From Xenoacremonium recifei (taxonomy: Eukaryota; Ascomycota; Sordariomycetes; Hypocreales; Nectriaceae), in assembly GCA_012184525.1 (NCBI GenBank), contig WOFQ01000120.1:1-40567 (forward strand): a DNA stretch of 40,567 nt, written 5' to 3'. The notes beneath the pieces were generated by a model that ran no database searches, had not been told where the DNA came from, and saw nothing but the letters and a program-made list of their open reading frames with translations. Numbering within the stretch: the stretch's first letter is position 1; every line of letters begins with the position of its first letter. The position numbers and the translations under genes are program-made. Below, piece by piece: positions 11,125 to 20,638 of this stretch.

Positions 11125-12391
11125 TTACAGGTGGGACTCCCTCTCGATCAAATCGATAGCGTCTTTAGCCGAACCCCTTTATCAGAGTATCAGTGAGCAT
11201 ATAAAGGAAAGGTTTCACGAAAAGAGACATACCATGAAGCTTGGTATCCTGCACTGGAGTGACCGTAGTTATGTATGACTAGAGCGTCTCCAACCAGTTC
11301 TTTCTCAATCCGTGCTCCTCCATGACGGCTCGCTACCCATCAATCACGAGAATCAGAATATGCGCATCAGGTGAAGATAACAAATTGAAAGAGAGTACTC
11401 ACGTCGCAGCCCAACTCCATGATACAGAACCTTCAAATCCTCGGGCTTCCCCAGTTCCGGAGCCAGCGCACAACATCGTCTCTTAATATCCTCCGCGAAG
11501 GACAAATCAACTTCACCATTCCAATCGTTCACGATTCGAGCACCTCCCAGGATTACTCCACCATTCTCCCCTCTTGGAAAGACGTACGTCGTGTCGGTGT
11601 CAAGTCGGCGTGGAGAGCGGAAGTACATCCTTTTCAAGGGTATATTGGGACTTTCCACCAACATCACCTGGCCGCGGGTTGGGTACATAGCTTTATCCTC
11701 TACACCTTTCAAGCTGTAGGAGCCTAGGCCTGTGCAGTTGAAGTAACATTTTGCGTCAGGAAAACTGGAAATTAAGTCGGCGAGACCCATGTACGAGCCC
11801 CGGCGAATGTCGATGCCCCTTGCGAGGGCCTTGTTTTGAAGCCTGGGTGCGATGAATTAGTTGAAGCCAACGTTTTCAAATGCTCAAAGAATGGACAACA
11901 GATTACACGAACCAAGCCAAATATCGCCCTGTATCAATCACAAAGCTCTGAAAGTCATACCCAAAGACCGCTCCAGGAGGTAGCTCACTCTCGGCTATGG
12001 ATCTCAAACCATTGCGAACCAAGCCATCATACCATATCTTGCCAGTCTCCTGACTCAGCACACCGGCGTCCTCAATAGGCCGATCATAGAATACCCTCTG
12101 TTCCATTTCATAAATGCCCGCCTCATGGCTGTTGTTCTTACTCTCCACGATCTCAGCAAAGCGCCGGTATGTCAGCTCGTCACGAGCTTCTTCGGGTCCG
12201 TTGTCAGTTGCGGTTGAAAGCCAGTTGGCGCCTGCCCAGGGAGATGTGTACTCAGTACTACGATCCCCAGGGAGATGTTTTGCCACGATAATGATCTCTT
12301 TGTTCGGCTGACGAGCGGAGAGCTCGAGAGCTGTAGTGAGGCCAATCACACCCGCACCGAGAATGACGTAGCCGTTCTTGCAAGCAGCCAT
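11125..12391 (-). CDS. D-amino-acid oxidase, peroxisomal (four exons)
   Basis: FAD flavoenzyme that oxidises D-amino acids to 2-imino acids with H2O2; about 356 aa, the normal fungal length. Exons are approximately 12391-11913, 11842-11403, 11332-11233 and 11176-11125; the exon 3 edge may be off by one base. The first donor is an unusual GTTCGT but is required to give YLAWLQNKALARG. Visible features are the dinucleotide-binding GAGVIG (residues 12-17), SPWAGANW near 50-57, FNCTGLG, MYPTRGQVMLVE, GLRP with R306 and R309 in the substrate-carboxylate region, HNYGHSSAGYQASWG, and the C-terminal tripeptide SHL, a PTS1-type peroxisomal signal. Peroxisomal location fits disposal of peroxide by catalase. 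It is convergent with the permease, and its upstream region carries the cluster motif pair. Confidence 0.95.
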
Positions 12392-12969
12392 TGTTTGCGA
12401 TGGCCGAAAGAAAGCTATGTCTGTGCCTTCGGTTTTAGATATTATGCCGCCTGACAAAGAGCTTTAGGAAAGTTGCCGTTCCGCGTTCCTTCTCACATTG
12501 CTGGGCAGGCGGCCGGTTCTTATCTTTGAGTGATTGGGTCAAATGCTACCACAGAAAAGGTTAGCTTCTTTTTCAAGACTCAGAAACACCCTTGCATAGA
12601 AATCCAACCAAAGATATCGTAACTCCACTTCTTCGCAACCCCACCATAATTACCTTGATATGTCCGTTGTTCTGGTTGGCCAGCTATAATGATTTGTAGT
12701 TGCTACGTCGGTAGCTACCTTTAGGGATTGGTTTGGTGTCCCTATCCGCAGCCCCGCGTGCAGATGAAGTCGTAGGAGCTGAGATAACGTCATGTCAGCA
12801 GTCCCTGTATCGGACTTTGCCACCATGCTCTCCCTTGAGCCGATGGCACCTCCGCGGTTTCAATTGTATAACGTAGCGCAAACAGCATGCTTGTCGGCCA
12901 AGCGATGGAGAATGTCCCTGGTTTGATCTCCTAAATATCCTCCTCTATATGCAGAGAAGTTCGTCTGGG
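12392..12969. promoter_or_regulatory. Upstream region of the D-amino-acid oxidase
   Basis: A 578-bp region without a gene. It contains the reverse-strand tandem motif at 12617-12644, about 230-250 bp upstream of the oxidase start codon. No clear TATA box was identified. Confidence 0.55.
12617..12644 (-). promoter_or_regulatory. Tandem cluster motif upstream of oxidase
   Basis: On the minus strand this reads GTGGGGTTGCGA (12644-12633) then GTGGAGTTACGA (12628-12617), each one mismatch from GTGGGGTTACGA. The start-to-start spacing is 16 bp, the same as in the pair at 7909-7938, and the linker (AGAA) resembles the AGAT linker there. Confidence 0.55.
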
Positions 12970-13678
12970 TTAATTCTTTAATTTCTTAATACTTAGTGTC
13001 GTGTCTGGAGCCATGGGCTCGGTAGTGTTTTCTTCAAGGCTTGTTAGCCCTGAGAGGCAATTTTCCTTCGTGAGGGCGTCGGAAGCCGAAAGGTTAAACT
13101 CCCTCCCTAATGGTGCATTGACCACCTCCGTATTTCCTGTCAATATCTTAAGATGGGCCGTGAGGAGCTCAGAGATTTCGACTTCGTCCAGACCACAGCT
13201 ACCTACATTGAGGTAGTCGGTAGAGTTTTCATCAATTCCAGTTGGGACAGCCCATCGGCTATCCAGTTCGAATTCCACTATCAAGTAATAATTAATTCAG
13301 CGTGGTATATGATGGGATTATGAATGATAAGAAGGAAAATAGACCAGCGAGGAAAGGGTGTTGCTTGAAGGGAAGGTCTCCCATCCTATACAAGACCAGG
13401 AAGAAAAGAGAGAATCGTCACGAAGCCTTCTCAACCTAAGCAGATAATTCTCTGCTGTGTCGCTCAATATTCTTGAAAAGATAAATGCTATTGGAGGTGT
13501 GACATGTTTCGAGTTTCTGACTAGAGAGCTTCCGTAGTGATCTTTGCCTACTTTCTAAAGTGCCCCGAACCGACTTGGAATATATCACTTTCTTTCGCGG
13601 CAATATAAGTATCACCTCACCAGAGACGGGGTAGAGTCTAACAAGACATTGGATGATAATATCGGCACATCTTCTCAT
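12970..13678 (-). pseudogene. Decayed unrecognised coding region
   Basis: Two coding-like segments lie in tandem on this strand. The upstream one starts with ATG at 13678 and runs to a stop at 13436 (LVRLYPVSGEVILILPRKK, then SKSVRGTLESRQRSLRKLSS). After a +1 shift the reading frame continues coding-like (LRRLRDDSLFSSWSCIGWET). The downstream one, 13277-12970, follows a good acceptor (TTGATAG) and reads EFELDSRWAVPTG through LTAHLKILTG. I do not recognise the family. The stop and frameshift between coding-like segments suggest a broken gene, but an unusual intron pattern could also explain them. Confidence 0.35.
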
Positions 13679-13679
13679 C

Positions 13680-14547
13680 CAGTAAGCTATGCCCTAATAT
13701 CACATTCAGCAGACCGCAAATCACATCGGGATGCTACCTCCCGCTCAAGTGCGCACTGAGTGGCCAGCTAGATAGAGATGGCTTCTCGGGTACTTCCTTC
13801 ACTAGCAACTAAGACCCGGGGTGCTCATTTCCTAACAGCCTCGAGCATTACTAAACCCGTTGCATATTTTAAGTAGCGAGGCATGACAACTTCCAAATCA
13901 TAGTACCCAAGCATACGAGGCTCGAGGTTCTGTTGATATCCGGTAGCTGACTGTGGCGATAACACACTGCTTCACCAACGAATCCCTTATATGAAGAGAC
14001 ATGCTCTTCTTAAGCTCTGATCATCAGGTTGACTTCTCAAATATAACGGCTACAGCCAGTCCCACGAAAGTCATTCAACTTTCTATAGCCAATCACCGTC
14101 TTCATGTGCCACTTTTCTTTGTGGTATATTAAGCTATGAGATTTTGTTACTTTATCCATGGACTGTATTCGAATCAAAAGAATTGCCTTGATTGAGATGC
14201 TATGGTGGCAATTGGCAGTTGATAAGGCGAAATTGATATACGAGCTTCACCGCCACCTGCTGTCGTTCAATTCCTTGTAAATGATCCACGGAATTGTCTC
14301 GCATGAGTGAGCTGAGTTGGAGAACAAGAAGCAAGTCGCAGGTTTTTCATTTCCATCCACACAACACTCGAACATATTAAATGATTCGCTTCATTCAATT
14401 GCACTGTTGAATTGCCAGGGGCTAGTGTTTGAGTGTTACCCTAACACGGGCACCTGAGCTGCCCATGCCTTACCAAGCTCCCCATAAAAATAGACCTATG
14501 AAGGAGGCTCCATTATCTTTTTTCATTCATTATTTAACGTGACCATC
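13680..14547. other. Gene-free region
   Basis: About 870 bp in which I see no coding region, RNA or repeat that can be supported. It separates the decayed region from the possible two-exon small gene. Confidence 0.4.
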
Positions 14548-14980
14548 ATGTGCTCAGCGATACCCCAGCGTCGTCATCGGAATGGCCATCTTGCCCTCTA
14601 CATACACAACGCCGTGTTCCCTTCGGATACATCAGTCTCAGGTACGGAATTTCCCCGGCGTACACCAGTCCATACTGAAAGGAAGCTAATCCATCAAGCC
14701 ATCAAAGAAACAGTCCATGAAATGGTAAGTAATGCTGTTTTCGGAGGTCTCAACTCTATTGTTTTTTCGTCTTGCAAATGTCGAGGTCTCCATAAGATAT
14801 GACAAAGATACCCAACTGTTCCTTGGGTCATTCGTGAACTGAACATCTTTCCAGCTACGGGTCGCAAATGAATCCCGTGTTCTTGAGCGATGGACTACCA
14901 AACGTTGGTTTTATTTCCAGTTTACGCTGTCCACGAGGCATGGATTAGCCCTGTCTTCTAATTGTGGTGATCCCGAGTAA
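14548..14980 (+). CDS. Possible small two-exon gene, unrecognised (100 aa)
   Basis: ATG at 14548 opens a 59-codon exon ending at 14724 before a perfect donor GTAAGT. The 130-nt intron ends at 14854 with CTTTCCAG, and exon 2 (14855-14980) continues in phase for 41 codons to TAA. The joined product reads across the junction as KETVHEM-LRVANESRVLERW, which looks like an uninterrupted amphipathic helix. There is no signal peptide or known domain. The matching phases support a real gene or a recent remnant of one. Confidence 0.4.
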
Positions 14981-15957
14981 CCGCTGGCCTTCGCTTTCTC
15001 TAGAAGGAAATCCGGGATCATGGGTTATGGTTGAAACAATAAATGTCCATTTCGAGATCTCAAGGTCCGTAACGAGACATGATTGCCAGAGTACAAGGCT
15101 CAACGAAACCAGCAAGACACAGTAAGTTGCAAGGGGGGGGCTCAACCTTGAGTCATATGACATACCCGCAGTCTGGTTGGTGCGCTGGACACGGGCCTCT
15201 TACACAGTGCTATCACGTAATAAGTGCATATTCTGGTCCAATTCCAAACTGACACTTCCTTCCATACTATGTAGGAGGCTTCGCCAAAGCTTCCTCGGGA
15301 ATCAGCCGTAGATCCTGATTAAGGTATCGGCGGAATACTCTGTATAGTTCTTAGAAGGTCGCTCATCGCGTCTGTGAGGTGGTGGTATCGGCCTCTTCAG
15401 GTCGGAGATTTGTCAACGATCTCTTGATGTACACGATACTAGCCGTTCGGCAATAGCCTAGCGTTCCTTGATATAGAAAATGATGGACGTTCGATACTGT
15501 TGTCGAGTGAATCCAACGCACAGCAACTGAGCACATTATTTATTTCAGCCAGCCAATTTTTAAGCAATAGGTATAGATCTCTACTCCATGGGGATTTTCC
15601 TATTCCACACTATCGCGGGATGCTAGTGTAAGGTCAATATTAGCGAAGTGTTAATGCGTATCTCCTTTCCAATAAAACGCTTAGCTAGTGTAGGACTCTC
15701 CCGTCCCGCGTCTCCAATCCCGTCACATCCAATCCCCGTCTCGTTTAGGGCCAATGGGAGAGTTATATACGTCAAAATCCGGGTGCGTAGAGGGCTCAAC
15801 CTCTCTCTCCGTAAATCATCGGCACAGAGTCGGTATCAAATGGTATAGACGTGAGGCCTCCGCGATGGGTATCTCGGTAGATCAACTCACATGGAAGATC
15901 ATGGAATGGCATCGGTAAGGAGACTATTTGCTGAGTACACATGAACTGAATCTCGAG
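14981..15957. other. Gene-free region
   Basis: I see no supported gene here. A run of eight G residues occurs at about 15132-15139. The right end merges into the promoter of the pseudogene at 16078. Confidence 0.4.
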
Positions 15958-15967
15958 TATATAAAGG
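15958..15967 (+). promoter_or_regulatory. TATA box of the pseudogene at 16078
   Basis: TATATAAAGG lies 111 bp upstream of the ATG and is followed by a CT/A-rich leader typical of highly expressed fungal genes. The core promoter therefore looks intact although the coding sequence is broken. Confidence 0.55.
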
Positions 15968-16077
15968 TGCCACATCTCGGCCCCTTCTCCCAAAACTCAT
16001 CTTTCAGAGTCCATACCGAACAACTCTACATCACTCATTTTATTCTATACTTTGACCCACCATAGTAACGTAACACA

Positions 16078-16604
16078 ATGTCTGGCTACGAGGAACCAAA
16101 CGTCGGTGAGTCTAGGGTGCCGTAATTCTGCATATGCATCCTCTAAGATATAAGTACCAGGCGCTATCGTCGGCCTCAAACCCCCGGAAGAAGGAGAGAT
16201 CTATTGGACTGTCATCCAGAAGGATGTGGCTCGCTCTCTGCCCCCTGGCGGTGGTAGTCGCCTTACCATTGACTGGGGCTTTAGTCCGATCCGAGTAAGA
16301 CGCACGTCGACATCGCAATAGCTCTATTCACTAATTCATTATTTAATTCACTGGATACCTGGACACGGATAGTTTCGAGATTGGTATTAACGTTGGCGTC
16401 GCTGGTATTACTGTCGGAGATATCTACGGAAACCTGAAAGATGGACTTAGTCTCAAGATTGACCTCTTCATTGCCAAGGACGAGATTCGCTTGGACGAGA
16501 TTCGCTTGTAGTTGAAAAATGGAAGGGAGGTCTGGGTCCACTCAGATATCAACATCACGTTCGACGGCCATTATAAGGGTGACTATAAGATAATCACCTC
16601 GTAA
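16078..16604 (+). pseudogene. Broken gene for a small (about 125 aa) beta-rich protein
   Basis: Exon 1 (16078-16105) and exon 2 (16161-16294) join in frame to give MSGYEEPNVGAIVGLKPP through RLTIDWGFSPIR. A third segment encodes FEIGINVGVAGITVGDIYGN and LSLKIDLFIAKDEIRL, and after a stop TAG (16509-16511) the same frame runs on with LKNGREVWVHSDINITFDGH to TAA at 16604. Three faults are visible: the only good acceptor before segment 3 puts it out of phase with exon 2; a 15-bp unit GACGAGATTCGCTTG is duplicated in tandem (16479-16508); and a TAG follows where a codon such as Tyr would continue the strand. The predicted product is rich in alternating hydrophobic residues and has no signal peptide. 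I cannot name the family. Confidence 0.65.
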
Positions 16605-18066
16605 TGAAAAACCTAGGTCAGACTTGTTTAGATCCAAGGATCAGAGCTTGGTCGAATCTGCGACTGCACTACTTTTAGCAGCATAAGAACGAAAAGGAGG
16701 TCTAGGGGCACTAGTCGGGAGCCAAGCTAAAAGTGACAATGCAATAGACCATTCTCTCATTCTCTGTGTACTTCCAGAAGGAAATATATACCCTGGACGA
16801 AGGAAATGAATGACATGTCTTATGTCCATTTCTGTTCAACCCAAAGGCTCCATTCCATTCCAGGTTGTGTGTGCATAGAGTGACTCGAGATTCTCATACT
16901 CGGCAGGCCATAAGAACGCTATGGAACTTTTAGCTATTCCGAAACAGGCTCGACAAATTCACTCACCTTTGTTTTCACTTACGGATATTGACTTACTCCA
17001 AGAGGACATCCACGGCTGCAAAGATGTGACAACATAGCTCTCACATCTTCACGAATAGCTTCATGCATAGATTGCGAGTCATAGAGAAATTCTGACGATC
17101 ACAATCTTAGCATTTCTCAAAGAATAATATTTAGCCTAGTCCACATTAATTAAGTATAGAGGTAGGCCAGTAAAGACTCAGTCATCAAACACTACTCCAT
17201 AGAGACAACAAATTAAGACGCTCACAGCTTATTAATAGGCAATATATAAACTTATATACTTAATCAGACTTACTATATATTATAGAAAATAGCCTATTTA
17301 TTTTATTAAAATCTTTATTTTATTAAAATCTTTAGAACTCTTAATATATCTTTATCTAGTAACTTATACTAATAAAGTCTTAATATATATTAAGGTGCTT
17401 CTTTATGGAACTCATCTTTAATCTTAAGGACTATCTTATAGATAAATTAGGAATAAGCGATAGAGGCTACGGACCTAACTGACAAAATCAGGGGCTGGAA
17501 TCGCATATGGTTACAGGGAAGTGAATAGGCAACTACCTTCAAATCTATTGGTCCGTCGGAGTCTAACCAAGAAAGCACGCCGGAGCAGATTGACTTAAAC
17601 TTCACGGAAAGAAAAGCTCGAAGAAGAAAGAAAAGAAAGAAAATAAGCCTTCCAGGGTCGTTGCAGCTTACCCTGATGCCAAAGAAAGCGTTCGCCATGG
17701 CGAAGGTCTGATACGAACATCCAAGGAAGTGCTGTGGCTCTAGACTAGTCAACATGTATTCCAAATAATCCTTCCCCAATTGTTGTAATGGTTTCTTCGA
17801 GCGGCCCTGTTCGGGTTTTGTCCAGAAACTCATCACAAAATCGCTTTCGAAGCGTCAGTAATTGACCATAGCGACGCTTAGTCTCACTTCCGCGACTCTT
17901 CCCATTTGAGTGAAATGGTGTGTCTTATAGAGGTTGCACTTTCGCATGGGCAGACACAAGCAAACCGTCCTTCTGTTCTCAAAGTTCAGTCCCGAACCCG
18001 ACGTATTGAGATTTGCAATGTACCTGATGCCCCGAACCAATCGAAGCTAAATCTTTCAATCCCAAC
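16605..18066. other. AT-rich gene-poor tract
   Basis: From about 17100 to 17450 the sequence is very AT-rich, with many TATA and TTAA steps and a repeated TTTTATTAAAATCTTTA unit, as seen in mutated repeat relics of filamentous fungi. A minus-strand open frame at 17447-17836 starts coding-like (SKKPLQQLGKDYLEYMLTSL) and has a donor GTAAGC after GIR, but I could not find a convincing continuation. No gene is claimed. Confidence 0.45.
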
Positions 18067-18336
18067 ATCTCTTTGAGTGCCGTAAGACTACACTAAGGTA
18101 TTTTGCAAGGGTAAGGACCAATCAGGGCCTGTCAAGATTAGTAGTACATCGAGTCGAGCGCAAAATTAGCTGACGAGATGATGTACTGGCTAACAGCAGG
18201 TGACAGCCTGTTTATCGTACCCCTCCCTGGCTTGACATCAATTTGAGCCCTGCTGTTGTTATGGATTTGGTATTTTCTGGGCCCTTTCAGCAGCGGGGCG
18301 AGTACATAAGTGTAGTCTTACGGCACTCAAAGAGAT
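18067..18336. repeat. 270-bp element with perfect 28-bp terminal inverted repeats
   Basis: The 28 bases at 18067-18094 (core CTTTGAGTGCCGTAAGACTA) are the exact reverse complement of 18309-18336. The 214-bp interior has no open frame of note. This is the structure of a MITE or other fold-back non-autonomous transposon. I do not see a clear target-site duplication at the outer edges, so the true ends may lie slightly elsewhere. The element sits about 275 bp upstream of the next gene. Confidence 0.75.
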
Positions 18337-18610
18337 CAAGACGAGAATAACCATTAATCTCAAGGTTTATCTCGCCGCCAGACATGCTGAACAGGGATGA
18401 TCCCGGCATAGCTCAAATCCAGTCTGGACGAGCCAAAAGGTGCAGGGGGGGTCGGAAGATTTTCGGATCCAGCCTCATTGACCGGTGGTGCCCAGCAGCT
18501 AGTTGTCAAAGACTGCCACCCCTGAATGTTTTGATTTCGCTCCGTTGCAATACGCGGGGTAACGACTTCGCCTGGCCATCCACTAAATCGCCATCGTTCC
18601 AATCCACAAC

Positions 18611-20607
18611 ATGTCGTCTCGTTCGTTCTCAGAATTGGCTGTCGATCTGGGTCTTCAGTTGGACGAAGTGAGAAGGCGATTATCAACAGTCGAGGCTCTT
18701 CTGACCAGCCTTCCTGCGGGACAAAAAGCCGTGAGACACGACAATCCAGATAACGACGTGCCGAACGCCCGTGCGACGGAGACGGGAGGGATTAAAACCA
18801 TCCCGACACTGCCTGGCAATGAATTTCCAGGGTGGCATCAGCAAATCGAAAGTCTACTGCGACAGAACCTAACTGCGTTCTGCGACTTGCGGTCGACAAT
18901 AAGCAGTCTGCAGGAACAGGTGAGATTTACTGAAAGCCAGCGTGCGAGGTATCAAGATTGCTTACCATCCTAATCCAGACGAACCTTTTCAAAGTCCAAC
19001 CGCAGATTGCCACCCCAACGGTTCCCACAGAGTCCTCGATGTCCCATCTCGATCACGCAACGCTCAGCCCTATTCCAATGGATCCTCTGCTGACAGAGAG
19101 TTTCGTGTTGGAGTCTGCGCAATACCCAGGGATATCCACGTCGGACGAGATAGCGATCGAGACAGCCGTGCTTAGCCTGGCAGAGATGCTTGACGACGAC
19201 CAAGATACCATCGGCAACCTTTCTTCACCACTGGATCCAGCTTCGACATCGGATCCAGCTCCCATAGGAGAAGCCACCGTTGCAATGTCTGCTGTCGACA
19301 AGACGTCACCACCCTCGGACCAAGATCCAGACGCGGCGGCGGCCCATACAGCAGATACAACAATCCGCGAGAACTGTTCCGGCTCAAGCGACATATCGAA
19401 CCGGTGCACAGTCCCCGTCAACGAGGCCGAACTTGTCGCGCCTTCCGTCGAAAATCGATCTCTAGACCCCGACCACATCTCGACACAAGATAAGACTTCC
19501 ACAACAAACGAGTCTAGCTTTGTCCAAGCTCTCGCCGAACTAGAAAGCACCTCAAGCATCACGATGAAACAAAACATAATTCGCGATGCTACACAAATCC
19601 AGTTTGAGACGGCCAAATTTCAGGTCAACCCGCGACAGCCGAAAGATGGTGTGTGGCAAGCCGGAGAGCCAGGGAAACCTGGAATATGTCAACCAGAAGA
19701 CGCTTCAGTTTGGGCAGCGATCACAAAGGGCACCAAAAGGGAGTGTGACGCTCCTTTGAGGCCAGGAAAGAAGCCCGCGTTCGACCCCGACTTCCAAGCG
19801 ATTCTCGACTTCCAGCAACAACTGCGAGAAAAAGAGCCTAAGTGCAGGCTCCCAGCTGCGAACGAATACCTTCGGCCAAGTTTGATGGTGTACAAAATGG
19901 CATCTGTTATGATGAGCAGGCATGCCGTGCAGTCATTGCACAGTGCCATAGAGCTTCACCTAAGAAGCTGTATCGTGGTGCCCGTCTTCTCTTCGGATAC
20001 CCTCCAGCGTCAACTCGAGCAACTCGCAATGATCGAGGACAAAAGCGCCAAACATCTGTTTAAGCTCCGCAAACGCTTGTTGCAGGTGGCGATGAAACGA
20101 GACTGGGATAAGCATCTTGATGGAAAGCTGAGAGCCGAGTCGGACTACGTCAAGGCAGCTGAGCGTTTTTTTGGGAAGAGCAACAACAGCTTGCGACACC
20201 ACCGACAGCAAGGGGAACGGTGGATGAAGGTTGTTGGCGATAATGAGGGACTGCTGTCTTTCATTCCTTTGTCGAGCGGGCACGTATCGCGGGTCAAGGC
20301 CAGTGATTTCTTTCGTCTCGACGATGACGATGTTGAGGTGCTCCATGCCTTGGTGGCGAACAGTTACATGAAGCATATGTGCAAAAATGCCGCCATCTTT
20401 CAAAGGGCATTGCTGGGAGAGGATGTCAAGGACTGGGTGTATGAGCCTAGATGGACGAATATGAACTGGGCCAAGGCGACGGAGGATGAGGTGACGTGCA
20501 GCTTCACGATTATCAAGAACCAGAAGAAAGAGGAAGAAAAGAAAAAGAATGAGGGTGAGGAAAACAATGGAGAAAACCAGGGCGACGCACGGGCCACTGA
20601 CGCGTAA
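18611..20607 (+). CDS. Unrecognised 645-aa protein, disordered N-half with helical C-half
   Basis: Exon 1 is 18611-18919 and exon 2 is 18979-20607; the 59-nt intron has donor GTGAGA and acceptor ATCCAG, and phase 0 is kept (SSLQEQ-TNLFKVQP). Residues 10-35 and 80-105 look like short coiled coils. Residues about 120-330 are Ser/Thr/Asp/Glu-rich and probably disordered. From about 380 a helical region begins (AFDPDFQAILDFQQQLREK, YKMASVMMSRHAVQSLHSAI), with a compact segment around VSRVKASDFFRLDDDDVEVL. The C-terminus is a Lys/Glu run followed by NQGDARATDA. The last codons and stop lie in the left arm of a fold-back hairpin at 20581-20638. No known domain was recognised. Confidence 0.75.
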
Positions 20608-20638
20608 GGGGTTTCTGCGTTAGTGGTCCGTGCACGCC
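20581..20638. repeat. Fold-back hairpin A overlapping a stop codon
   Basis: GCACGGGCCACTGACGC (20587-20603) pairs with GCGTTAGTGGTCCGTGC (20617-20633), 17 bp with two mismatches around a 13-nt loop. The core is shared with hairpins at 32.5 and 39.6 kb. The TAA stop of the 645-aa gene falls in the loop, so the hairpin could also shape the 3' end of that transcript. Confidence 0.6.

Noticed and set aside
16281..16541. 86-codon minus-strand frame rich in Asn/Val
   Set aside because: Antisense to the pseudogene, which has start, promoter and introns on the plus strand.
18549..18562. GCGGGGTAACGAC as another copy of the cluster motif
   Set aside because: Several mismatches to GTGGGGTTACGA, single, and far from the cluster; compatible with chance.
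19053..19616. 187-codon minus-strand frame
   Set aside because: Lies antisense within the longer spliced gene 18611-20607; mirrors its Ser/Asp-rich codons.
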